Shown here piece after piece: positions 18,101 through 25,133 of a stretch of DNA of 64,000 bases. How positions within the stretch are numbered: position 1 is the first letter of the stretch; every line of letters starts with the position of its first letter. The stretch covers positions 115,243 to 179,242 of the forward strand of contig LQGW01000034.1 in assembly GCA_002838815.1 (NCBI GenBank). The letters are read 5' to 3'. The notes under the pieces were generated by a model. The model made no database searches. It saw only the letters and a list, made by a program, of their open reading frames with translations, and was not told where the DNA came from. The translations under genes were made by a program, and so were the position numbers. Source of the DNA: Clostridiaceae bacterium JG1575 (GTDB lineage: Bacteria > Bacillota > Clostridia > Clostridiales > Clostridiaceae).

Positions 18101-20003
18101 GGTGGTGCCGGATGGCTTATACTATTACGAACTGAAGTCCAAGGCCGTGCACGAAGGAGCCACCGTTCAAATCAAACACATGCCCATTAACGTAGATACC
18201 GTCGCCCCAAAGGTATCCAATGTACGGTTTGATCCCAGCACCAAAAAACTCTCTTTTGATCTGGACGACGGAGAAGGCTCTGGAACCTTCGGGTATATTA
18301 TTGACGGAGTGGATCCGGAGACTCAAAAACCGGTAAAGATCAAGGACATTACCTGGACGTATCTTGATGGGACGCATTTTGAGGCGGACCTAACGGAGGC
18401 CCTACAGGATAAGCCGTACAAGGACCTTATTATTTCTGTATCAGACCTTGTGAACAACAAACGCTTTGTTCCAGTGAATCTTGAAGAAGCCGCTAAGGAT
18501 CCGGTGCCGCAAAAACATTTTGAGATCCTTTTGACCTCTCCGAGAGCTCAAAAGGTACAAAAGAAACCATTTATGCTGGTTCACGGTTATGTTGTGGGTG
18601 ATTTTAAACCCGGCACTGTGACGATTCATGGTGTGCCCATGCCCCTTACGTATCACAAGGATTTTGATGTGGAAGACGGCACTTATGTGGGACCAGCGTA
18701 TGAGTTTGAGATGTCCATTACCATGCCCGACATGTATTACAAGTCTCCGGTGGTGGCTACGGATGCGGATGGCCAAACCGTCACTCTCGTTCGGGATTTC
18801 TATGTGGATAAAACGCCCGCCCGCGTATCGGCAAAACTTTTGAACTACGACAAAGCCCGCAATGAAGCGAACGTCTCCGTGACCATGACCGACGAGCTTG
18901 CCTTCTTCCGAGTGGTCATTGATGGCAATGAAAAGTACATTCATGATCCGGGGTTGGATGAAATCAAACCCACGACGTTAACCAAAGAATTTAAAGTGAA
19001 CCCCGCCAAGGGGGCCAAGGATGTGGTGGTGGAAGTTACTGACCGCGGAGAACGGACGACACGGGTGGTGGTGCCTCTCGATGAAGCGCAGACGACCATG
19101 GATCGCATCGCTGGAGCCGATCGAATTCAAACGGCGATTCTCCTATCCCAACGTGCGTTCCAAAAGAGCAATACCGTGTTCCTCAGTACGTCCAAATCCT
19201 TCAACGACTCTTTAGCGGTGGCGCCTCTTGCCTATTCGAAGAAAGCGCCCATCCTCTTAACGGAAGGGACGACCCTTGAAGGATCGGTATTAGAAGAAAT
19301 CAATCGGCTGGGGGCAGAGCAGGTCATTCTTTTAGGGGGAGCAGGTCGGATTTCCCAACGAGTTGAAGCCCATCTGAGTGCTGTGGGCAAAAAGGTAAGC
19401 CGCATGGCCGGCGATACCCGTTACCAAACCGCGGCCCTCATTGCCGAGGAATTGGCCAAGAATTCGTCCTACGACCATGCATTCCTCGTGTCGGGCGAAA
19501 ATTTTGCCGATGGCGTGACGATGGGAGCTCCCGCAGCCCTAGCGGGCAGCCCGATTCTATTTGCTCAAAAAGATGCAATCCCTGAAGCAACGATGAAGGC
19601 TTTAAAAGACCAAAAGATTGTCACCCTCACCGTCTTAGGGGGAGAGAAGTCTTTATCTGCTTCTGTGATCCAGCAGTTAGAGGATCAAAAGATCAAGGTT
19701 CGACGCATCGCCGGAGCTACTCGTTATGAGACGAGCTCGTTAATCGCCCAAGAATACTTCAAAGAATCCACCAAGGCCGTTGTGGCCACGGGCAGCAGCT
19801 TTGCAGATTCCTTAACGGGTTCCATTGTGGCGGCTCAAACCAATGCCCCCATCCTGTTGACGATGAAAAAAGATCTGCCCAAGAGCGTGAAGGACTACCT
19901 CCAAAAGGGAAAGGTCCATAATGTAACCGTCTTGGGAGGGCAAGGAGTCATCACTCAGAAGGTGTATGACGCGTTGCAAAAACTCCTTATCGAAAAGAAA
20001 TAA
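15156..20003 (+). CDS. Secreted cell-wall-bound S8 subtilisin-like protease
   Basis: About 1615 residues. I chose the TTG at 15156 because AGAGGGGGAAG lies just upstream and a signal peptide then starts at once (RKNKLLSLVLGSMLFLQ). Order: signal peptide, inhibitor-like propeptide (to about 170), peptidase S8 domain with D211 (VLDTGVD), H273 (QHGMHVSG) and S591 (GTSMAAP), with a PA domain inserted between His and Ser, Fn3-like and Ig-like lactocepin-type region, then three CWB2 cell-wall-binding repeats from about 1315 (IAGADR, MAGDTR, IAGATR starts). It resembles lactocepin/C5a-peptidase-type enzymes and likely degrades external protein to feed amino acid fermentation. CWB2 repeats anchor proteins to wall polymers in clostridia. 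Confidence 0.92.
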   Translation: MRKNKLLSLVLGSMLFLQTMPLTTTATASASPSLNMNAVISEVREKNKEAFRKSAKKTTLGHVQQVVKTPKKKTSKNVRIIVELTHHPVLEQAIQKGVSLQNVADSLQSSHRQRAKAQQHEVQEVMASKGLNFKVLRSFDTVINGFSTEVPEDTLDLIRQIPGVLAVNRSNEYHKPDIKPSMTSSNDMIHAPKVWNETGFQGQGTAVAVLDTGVDVAHEAMKLTDGASGVLKKAAVEDLNLPGKYYTTKVPYAYNYFENSQDVKDSSLFASQHGMHVSGIVAANTPKLKGVAPEAQVLGMKIFPNDPTNMTTYTDIYMKAIDDAIKLGADSINMSIGSPAGTYWKNSTEDLLFRRLREAGIPAAVAQGNSGTVDYGYSELPWTTNPDSAMAEAPGVNKDTTAVASIANESFYVNKLVKGALEFPVMNANWIAPFHETFKEQSLPVIDCKFGASADLPKKEEAKGKILLIQRDGKESFVDKMLRAKASEPAAILFRNYDSEEGLFQLMTPEAIKFPVGVIGGKAGIELAKGGEIHFPNEKMPAPSQTARTVSDFSAWGVTPHFDLKPEIAAPGGDIYSTMNDNKYAYMSGTSMAAPHVAGAYAILKQYMRNDEKFKSLSLNEKGDLSKILLMNTASQVSNHYFVEGQKISYLASPRQQGAGMIDLKAAVESPVVFYRKETHEAKFLLSRNEDKKLTMKLEAKNYGKTPKSYKVSGGAMTEETVLSEYSRYNFDLAGEWNMRTFKLPAFNHRTKMLNSKLSTNLDKDVLVVAPGGTASVEVTLDYSKEDLFRNQFVEGYIHLEPMEQEVPRLSLPFVSFYGNWDELVNIDGFANEMTSTEDTTHLPWAVTTISKAAHGIMMYKDSEKSAEESAEHPGWDVSVLFGHGGYRGYDKPGTWVSPYRGPIDQPTADGTYIGGFTGVYMRPSLRRNLEELEFNILNRQKEQIRHLHNAYGPKKFFFNRGRENSNYETEYAIWDLTIRDEVVPDGLYYYELKSKAVHEGATVQIKHMPINVDTVAPKVSNVRFDPSTKKLSFDLDDGEGSGTFGYIIDGVDPETQKPVKIKDITWTYLDGTHFEADLTEALQDKPYKDLIISVSDLVNNKRFVPVNLEEAAKDPVPQKHFEILLTSPRAQKVQKKPFMLVHGYVVGDFKPGTVTIHGVPMPLTYHKDFDVEDGTYVGPAYEFEMSITMPDMYYKSPVVATDADGQTVTLVRDFYVDKTPARVSAKLLNYDKARNEANVSVTMTDELAFFRVVIDGNEKYIHDPGLDEIKPTTLTKEFKVNPAKGAKDVVVEVTDRGERTTRVVVPLDEAQTTMDRIAGADRIQTAILLSQRAFQKSNTVFLSTSKSFNDSLAVAPLAYSKKAPILLTEGTTLEGSVLEEINRLGAEQVILLGGAGRISQRVEAHLSAVGKKVSRMAGDTRYQTAALIAEELAKNSSYDHAFLVSGENFADGVTMGAPAALAGSPILFAQKDAIPEATMKALKDQKIVTLTVLGGEKSLSASVIQQLEDQKIKVRRIAGATRYETSSLIAQEYFKESTKAVVATGSSFADSLTGSIVAAQTNAPILLTMKKDLPKSVKDYLQKGKVHNVTVLGGQGVITQKVYDALQKLLIEKK

Positions 20004-20063
20004 CGCATCGACCCCGATGCAAGGAAGCTCTTTTGATAAAAAATCAAAAGCAAGCGGTCTTGG

Positions 20064-20102
20064 GCGAGCCTTCGCAGGGATGCTGCGAAGGCTCGCTTTT
20101 TT
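20064..20102 (+). terminator. Terminator after protease
   Basis: A perfect 13-bp stem (GCGAGCCTTCGCA with its complement), 7-nt loop, then six T. Confidence 0.92.
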
Positions 20103-20213
20103 AAAAGCAAAGAAGAGGAAGGGGCGGTTCTTTGTTTTTTGATTCAAAAAACTAGGGGCGGCGGCCAAAGGCTTCCAGGGAATTGTTTTGAGACGTTCGT
20201 TGGGTGTCGAAGC

Positions 20214-20253
20214 AAAAAAAGACCGTAAATCCATGCGGATTTGCGGTCTTTTG
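20214..20253. terminator. Bidirectional hairpin
   Basis: AAAGACCGTAAATCC pairs with GGATTTGCGGTCTTT (one G-T pair), loop ATGC, with A and T runs on both sides, so it can terminate from either strand. Confidence 0.75.
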
Positions 20254-20700
20254 GCGTGCTCAAAGCATCGGTATTGAAAAGAGGCCGTCCATTTTCTGGA
20301 GTGTCGCTCCTGCGTTGATACAATTCCAGCGCATGGCTGCGTCCCACGAGATGAACGCGGATTGGTCCGCCAGGGGCGGGGGCTCTTTGGTTCAGGGGGC
20401 GCACTCCAGAACGATTCTTTTGTTCGCGGCCACTCTTTTTGGATCAGCTGCTCCGTCAATAGAGCCTTAAGAGCCATCGCCGCACTACTTTTTTAAAAGC
20501 ACCCAGCCAATCGCTACGGGGGACCCCTCGTCATCAGGGCAGATCGTCCAATAGCATGTTTTGTATCGTACGTCCCTTGGCGTTCGCCCTGCCGTTAGCC
20601 CTGGGTTTTAATGCGTTGATGTCATAAGAAAAAACCGGAGGGCGTGTCTCAAAGCCTTCTGCCTTTGGCGCAAGCGGGGGATTTTGGCGAGGAGAAAGGG
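20254..20700. other. Gene-free stretch between protease and selC
   Basis: About 450 bp. A long minus frame (down to 19812) crosses two terminators and the protease 3' end and has proline/arginine-rich nonsense composition, so I do not call it. No RNA or repeat was recognised. Confidence 0.5.
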
Positions 20701-20734
20701 AAAAGGACTTGCCGTTTCTGCGACAAGTCCTTTT
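20701..20734 (-). terminator. Terminator of selC
   Basis: Read on the minus strand, AAAAGGACTTG pairs with CAAGTCCTTTT around a 12-nt loop, two bases after the tRNA CCA end. Confidence 0.85.
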
Positions 20735-20735
20735 A

Positions 20736-20832
20736 TGGCGGGGATGTGTGGGAATCGAACCCACCCGAGAGGCTCCTAACCCCTCATACAGGTTTTGAAG
20801 ACCAGAGAGCACACCAGAACTCATCCACCCCC
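20736..20832 (-). tRNA. selC: tRNA-Sec (UCA)
   Basis: Read on the minus strand, a 97-nt tRNA with encoded CCA. The anticodon loop CTTCAAA gives UCA at 20796-20798, complementary to UGA. Bacterial tRNA-Sec hallmarks are seen: an 8-nt acceptor 3' strand (ACATCCCC) plus 5-bp T stem (GTGGG/CCCAC), an elongated D stem (GAGTTC..GTGCTC) and a long variable arm (GAGG..CCTC). Odd points: a U-U mismatch in the anticodon stem, one in the D stem, and a G-A at acceptor pair 8. It supplies the tRNA for selD, grdA and grdB. Confidence 0.85.
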
Positions 20833-21151
20833 ATGCATTCTGAATTGTAAACCAGAATAGGGGGAACGTCAACTGATTCTCTTGGGGCTAAGGGAAGGAA
20901 TTTTAGGCGAGATGAGAACAAAACGCGTTTGTCGGGGAAATAACAAAAACACAATATGGGAATTATGTTTTTGTCAAAGAGACAGAAACAGGGGTTTGAA
21001 AATATTTTTTGGGGCTCGATTTCAATCAAGCATCAAGAAAGTTTTTTATTGGGAAAAATGCAATAGGAATGGCACATAAGAGAAAACCTGTGAAACTTTG
21101 AGGAGCTTACGAAAAAAACTCACGGGGGATTATCAAAAAAAAGTCAAAGTA

Positions 21152-21160
21152 TGCTATCAT
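21152..21160 (+). promoter_or_regulatory. Candidate -10 for the grd operon
   Basis: TGCTATCAT is a near-consensus extended -10, upstream of the glycine riboswitch. No good -35 is seen (A-rich sequence at the expected place). Confidence 0.4.
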
Positions 21161-21234
21161 GATCATGGAAATGGTGATGGGGGATGCAGTGCTTTTTGGC
21201 GAGCCCTTGAGTCACCTACATATGACTGGGCGAA

Positions 21235-21342
21235 AGTCAAAAGAGAGATTCCTTCAATGGAACACCGTAGGGACAAGTCGCGGCTCTGCCAAGGGCTGAG
21301 GATGAATTTCTCAGGTACCAACATTTTGACTGGACAGTACCT
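21235..21342 (+). ncRNA. Probable single-aptamer glycine riboswitch
   Basis: AGTCAAAA (21235-21242) pairs with TTTTGACT (21324-21331) as P1. Inside are the conserved glycine-aptamer pieces in order: GAGAGA pairing with TTTCTC, a hairpin TTCC..GGAA, the CACCGTAGGGACAAG internal segment (consensus CACCGAAGGGGCAA), a GCTCTGCC..GGGCTGAG arm, and TCTCAGGTACC followed by GGACAG. AGGTAC (21313-21318) can instead pair with GTACCT (21337-21342), giving an alternative fold. It lies directly upstream of the glycine reductase operon, exactly where a glycine sensor would be expected. Comparison with a covariance model is the deciding test. Confidence 0.65.
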
Positions 21343-21352
21343 TGTTAAAACT

Positions 21353-21386
21353 GGGGGAGCACGGCATGTGTTCCTCCTTATTATTT
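21353..21386 (+). terminator. Hairpin of the riboswitch expression platform
   Basis: GGAGCAC pairs with GTGTTCC within GGGGGAGCAC/GTGTTCCTCC and is followed by TTATTATTT, a plausible attenuator. A second small hairpin (GCCTTT/AAAGGC, 21387-21406) sits just before the grdX ribosome binding site. Confidence 0.5.
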
Positions 21387-21423
21387 GCCTTTTCGTTGAG
21401 AAAGGCATCATTAGGAGATGGCG

Positions 21424-21795
21424 ATGATCCTCATCACGAACAATCCCTTGGTCCGGGACCATTTTTCAGGCGCGGCGGATGTTGAGCTTCGGTTTATTGA
21501 CTGCCTTGGGTATATGGATGTTCTACGGGCGGCACGGGATGAAATTCACCAGGGAAAAGTGCTTTTAACGCATCCGCTTTCAGGGAGCGTCAAACCCAAC
21601 GAAACCCCATATAAATCCGTGGCGGTAGATTCTCAGTCCCTGCACGATATCGACTCGCTTTGGCTGATTGAACAGGCCATTGCAACTTATGAAAAATTTC
21701 AGAAAAACAAAGCGCTACCGCAATGGGTGCCTCGAGTCCGGGAAGACTTCATGGTGGTAGACTTTGATTTGATAAAAAATGCATTGAAAAGGTAG
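21424..21795 (+). CDS. grdX: GrdX protein of glycine reductase operon
   Basis: GrdX (123 residues) is a small protein found at the front of grd operons; its function is not established. It starts MILITNNPLVRDHF and contains the family segments LLTHPLSGSVKPNETPYKSV and SLWLIEQAI. An ATG six bases earlier is in frame, but AGGAG at 21412-21416 is only correctly spaced for 21424. It follows the riboswitch and precedes trxB by 10 nt, so it is the first gene of the operon. Confidence 0.9.
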   Translation: MILITNNPLVRDHFSGAADVELRFIDCLGYMDVLRAARDEIHQGKVLLTHPLSGSVKPNETPYKSVAVDSQSLHDIDSLWLIEQAIATYEKFQKNKALPQWVPRVREDFMVVDFDLIKNALKR

Positions 21796-21805
21796 GTAAC
21801 GTATC

Positions 21806-22744
21806 ATGGCAGACATTTATGACCTCATTATCATCGGCGGCGGCCCTGCAGGCTTAGCGGCCGGTCTCTACGGCGCTCGCGCCCGGATGAAGACCCTTAT
21901 CATTGAAAAGCAGAAGCTGGGCGGACAGATCGTCATCACCGACGAAGTGGCCAATTATCCAGGATCCATCAATGAAGCCACGGGCCCCTCGCTCATCGCT
22001 CGTATGGTGGAACAGTGTGACGAATTCGGCGCTGAAAAAGTGTTCGATGATATCACAAGCTTTGACTTCTCCGCACCGGTGAAAGTGCTCAAAGGAAAGC
22101 ACGGCGAATACCATGGCAAGGCCATCATCATTGCCACGGGTGCAAACCCCAGAAAACTGGGCGTTCCCGGAGAAAAGGAACTGACGGGAAAAGGCGTTTC
22201 TTACTGTGCCACCTGTGATGCCGACTTTTTCCAAGACTTGGAAGTTTTCGTCATCGGGGGAGGAGATACGGCAGTGGAAGAGGCCATGTACCTGACCAAG
22301 TTTGCTCGCAAGGTGACCATCGTGCACCGCCGCGAGGAGCTTCGAGCCGCAAAATCGATTCAGGAAAAAGCCTTCAACAATAAAAAGATCAGCTTCATGT
22401 GGAACAGTGTTGTCGATGAATTAAAAGGAGATGGAATTCTCGAGAGCATCGTCTTCAAGAACACTAAAACCGGAGAATCCACGGAAATTTTCGCAGATGA
22501 AGAAGACGGCACTTTTGGCTGCTTTGTCTTCACCGGATACCTTCCCCAGGCGGAGATGTTTGCCGGAACCATTGATATGGACGGCGGCTACATCAAAACC
22601 AATGATAACATGGAAACCAACGTACAGGGCGTATACGCCGCCGGCGATGCTCGCGTTAAGAGCCTGCGCCAGGTGGTCACCGCCACCGCCGATGGAGCCA
22701 TCGCTGCGGTTACCGCAGAAAAGTACATCGAGTCCCTCGAGTAG
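21806..22744 (+). CDS. trxB: Thioredoxin reductase
   Basis: This 312-residue low-molecular-weight thioredoxin reductase uses NADPH to reduce TrxA, which then supplies electrons to glycine reductase. The FAD motif IIGGGPAGLAAGLYGARA is at the N-terminus, the redox pair CATCD is near residue 135, the NADPH motif VIGGGDTAVEEA near 152, and the C-terminal GVYAAGDAR near 277. Placed between grdX and trxA, it is the dedicated reductase of the complex, as in other Stickland fermenters. Confidence 0.95.
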   Translation: MADIYDLIIIGGGPAGLAAGLYGARARMKTLIIEKQKLGGQIVITDEVANYPGSINEATGPSLIARMVEQCDEFGAEKVFDDITSFDFSAPVKVLKGKHGEYHGKAIIIATGANPRKLGVPGEKELTGKGVSYCATCDADFFQDLEVFVIGGGDTAVEEAMYLTKFARKVTIVHRREELRAAKSIQEKAFNNKKISFMWNSVVDELKGDGILESIVFKNTKTGESTEIFADEEDGTFGCFVFTGYLPQAEMFAGTIDMDGGYIKTNDNMETNVQGVYAAGDARVKSLRQVVTATADGAIAAVTAEKYIESLE

Positions 22745-22845
22745 GAAAAATGGACACAGTTCCTTAACCCCGATGGGATATACTTAAAGTGGATGTCGTT
22801 AAAGCAATTTAATGAACATACAATCAAAACAAGGAGGAATGCAAC

Positions 22846-23166
22846 ATGTTAGCACTTGACAAAGACACGTTCCAGAAGGAAGTTCTGGATGCCCAAGGTC
22901 TGGTATTCGTTGATTTCTGGAGCCAGTCCTGCGAACCCTGCAAGGCCCTCTTCCCGGATGTGGAAAAGCTGGCTGAAAAGTATGCCGACTCCATGAAGTT
23001 CACCAACATGGACACCACCAAGGCCCGTAGAGTGGCCATCGGACAAAAGGTTCTCGGTCTTCCCACCTTGGCCATCTACAAAGACGGCGTCAAAATTGAC
23101 GAAGTCACGAAGGATGATGCCACTGTGGAAAACATTGAGGCCATGATCAAGAAGTACGCCAAGTAA
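22846..23166 (+). CDS. trxA: Thioredoxin with CEPC active site
   Basis: A 106-residue thioredoxin that passes electrons from TrxB to the glycine reductase selenoprotein A. The active site reads SQSCEPCK near residues 25-32 rather than the canonical WCGPC: both the Trp and the Gly are replaced. Glycine-reductase-associated thioredoxins are known to have unusual active sites (GCVPC in Eubacterium acidaminophilum), so this fits the lineage. The cis-Pro is present in [11 protein letters not shown]. The ribosome binding site is AAGGAGGAAT. Confidence 0.95.
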   Translation: MLALDKDTFQKEVLDAQGLVFVDFWSQSCEPCKALFPDVEKLAEKYADSMKFTNMDTTKARRVAIGQKVLGLPTLAIYKDGVKIDEVTKDDATVENIEAMIKKYAK

Positions 23167-23168
23167 GT

Positions 23169-23213
23169 CACCTGCCATCGACCCGAGGCGTTCATTCGCC
23201 GGGGTTGAAGGTG
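23169..23213 (+). promoter_or_regulatory. Intercistronic hairpin trxA-grdE
   Basis: An extended imperfect stem from CACC (23169) to GGTG (23213), with core GAGGCG/CGCCGG around TTCATT and no T run. It probably stabilises or limits processing of the mRNA rather than terminating it. Confidence 0.4.
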
Positions 23214-23244
23214 CGAAATAACGTATTAAGGAAGGGGAAAAACT

Positions 23245-24531
23245 ATGCGTCTTGAAATCGGAAATATCCTCATCAAGGATATCCAGTTTGCAGACACGAC
23301 CAAGGTGGAGAAATCCGTCCTCTACATCAATAAAGATGAGATGATCCGGACCATCAACACCGACGACAAAATTGCCTCCGTGGATCTCGACATCGCCAAG
23401 CCCGGCGAGAGCATCCGCATTACGCCCGTTAAGGACGTCATCGAGCCCCGGGTAAAGATCTCCGGCAACGGCGGAATCTTCCCAGGATTCTTATCGAAGG
23501 TGGACCAGGTCGGCGAAGGCCGCACCCACGTGCTCAAGGGCGCAGCGGTGGTGACCACCGGAAAGATCGTCGGATTCCAGGAAGGAATCATCGACATGAC
23601 CGGACCTGGAGCGGACTACACCCCGTTCTCCAAGACCCTGAACCTCGTAGTCATCGCAGAGCCTGTTGAAGGACTTTTGCAGCACGAGCACGAGGAAGCC
23701 GTTCGTCTTTTGGGCTACCGCGCAGCAGCATACCTTGCTGAAACCGCACGGAACTTGGAAGCCGATGAAGTTCAGGTTTATGAGACCAAGCCCCTTTTGG
23801 AGCAGGCTGCGGAATATCCCGAGCTGCCTAAGGTCGCTTACGTCTACATGCTTCAGACTCAGGGACTTTTGCACGACACCTACGTTTACGGCGTCGATGC
23901 CAAGAAGATCATCCCGACCTTTATCTATCCCACCGAAGTGATGGATGGAGCCATTGTTTCCGGCAACTGTGTGTCTGCCTGTGACAAGAACCCCACGTAT
24001 GTTCACATGAACAACCCCATCATCCACGATCTCTACGAGCGCCACGGAAAAGATTACAACTTCCTTGGTTGCATCATCACCAATGAGAACGTGTATCTGG
24101 CGGATAAAGAGCGTCACTCCAACATGACCGCAAAGCTTGTGGAATGGTTGGGAGCAGAAGCCGTCATCATCTCCGAGGAAGGATTCGGCAACCCCGATGC
24201 CGACCTCATCATGAACTGCAAAAAGATTGAGAAAAAGGGCATCAAGACCGTCATCGTCACCGATGAATATGCCGGTCAAGATGGAGCCTCCCAGTCCTTG
24301 GCGGATGCAGATCCCATTGCCAATGCCTGCGTCACCGGTGGAAACGCCAACCAGACCATCGTATTGCCAAAGCTCGACCGCGTGATCGGACACGTTGATT
24401 TTGTCAACACCATCGCCGGCGGACACGACGGATCCTTGCTCGCAGACGGAACCATCGAAGGCGAAATCCAGTTCATCACCGGGGCCACCTCGGAAGTGGG
24501 CTACAACAAGCTGACCGCACGGACCAAGTAA
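23245..24531 (+). CDS. grdE: Glycine reductase component B, subunits alpha/beta precursor GrdE
   Basis: GrdE (428 residues) is the proprotein of the substrate-binding component for glycine. It is cleaved before a Cys that becomes the pyruvoyl group forming a Schiff base with glycine; here the site is GNCVSACDKN with the Cys at residue 242, matching the position known in E. acidaminophilum. The start LEIGNILIKDIQFAD and C-terminal FVNTIAGGHDGSLLADG are family hallmarks. It works with GrdB, encoded two genes downstream. Confidence 0.95.
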   Translation: MRLEIGNILIKDIQFADTTKVEKSVLYINKDEMIRTINTDDKIASVDLDIAKPGESIRITPVKDVIEPRVKISGNGGIFPGFLSKVDQVGEGRTHVLKGAAVVTTGKIVGFQEGIIDMTGPGADYTPFSKTLNLVVIAEPVEGLLQHEHEEAVRLLGYRAAAYLAETARNLEADEVQVYETKPLLEQAAEYPELPKVAYVYMLQTQGLLHDTYVYGVDAKKIIPTFIYPTEVMDGAIVSGNCVSACDKNPTYVHMNNPIIHDLYERHGKDYNFLGCIITNENVYLADKERHSNMTAKLVEWLGAEAVIISEEGFGNPDADLIMNCKKIEKKGIKTVIVTDEYAGQDGASQSLADADPIANACVTGGNANQTIVLPKLDRVIGHVDFVNTIAGGHDGSLLADGTIEGEIQFITGATSEVGYNKLTARTK

Positions 24532-24625
24532 GATTCGCTTCGCTGAATTCTTGGAACGCCCCCCATTCAATTTCAAAGAGCCCGCTCTTTGATCCATACA
24601 TTAAAATAATAAGGAGTGTCTTTTT

Positions 24626-25102
24626 ATGAGCCGTTATGATGGTAAAAAAATCATCGTAATCGGGGATAGAGACGGTGTTCCGGCACCAGCTATCACCGAG
24701 TGTTTGAAGAATATTGACTGTGAAGTCGTGTTCGCGTCTACGGAGTGCTTCGTCTGAACCGCCGCCGGCGCGATGGACCTTGAAAACCAAAAACGTGTTA
24801 TGGAAGCTACCGAAAAATTCGGAGCCGACAACGTTGTGGTTCTCATTGGTGCCGCCGAAGCCGAAGCTGCAGGTCTTGCAGCTGAAACCGTAACCGCAGG
24901 TGACCCCACGTTTGCTGGCCCCTTGGCCGGAGTTGCTTTGGGACTGAGAGTTTACCACTGTGTGGAGCCTGAGTTCAAAGACGAAGTGGATGCCGACATC
25001 TATGAAGAGCAGATTGGCATGATGGAAATGGTTCTTGAAGTCGATGAAATCGTCGAAGAAATGAAAGCCATCCGCGCAGAACACTGCAAATTCAACGACT
25101 AA
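24626..25102 (+). CDS. grdA: Glycine reductase selenoprotein A (Sec44)
   Basis: GrdA (158 residues) is the small selenoprotein that takes the carboxymethyl group from component B as a carboxymethyl-selenoether and passes it to component C. UGA at 24755-24757 is codon 44 and lies in the hallmark [15 protein letters not shown]. Sequence on both sides of the UGA is collinear with the family, so it is not a frameshift or a nonsense mutation. The ATG at 24626 has an AAGGAG site. A SECIS-like hairpin is less obvious here than in selD or grdB; GGA rather than GGU lies at about +18. Confidence 0.96.
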
Positions 25103-25133
25103 CAGTTAAACGATAAGGAGGAATTGTACGAAC

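Noticed and set aside
19812..20477. 221-codon minus-strand frame overlapping the protease end
   Set aside because: It spans two terminators and the coding 3' end of the protease, has no ribosome binding site and its composition looks random.
21098..21427. 109-codon frame before grdX
   Set aside because: It covers the promoter region and the glycine riboswitch and has no ribosome binding site or family.
23491..24597. 368-codon minus-strand frame opposite grdE
   Set aside because: It mirrors the codon pattern of grdE, is Gly/Val/Asp-rich and has no known relatives; shadow of a strong gene.
24758..25102. Separate short gene downstream of the UGA in grdA
   Set aside because: The sequence before and after UGA is one GrdA protein with the Sec motif; the UGA is selenocysteine.
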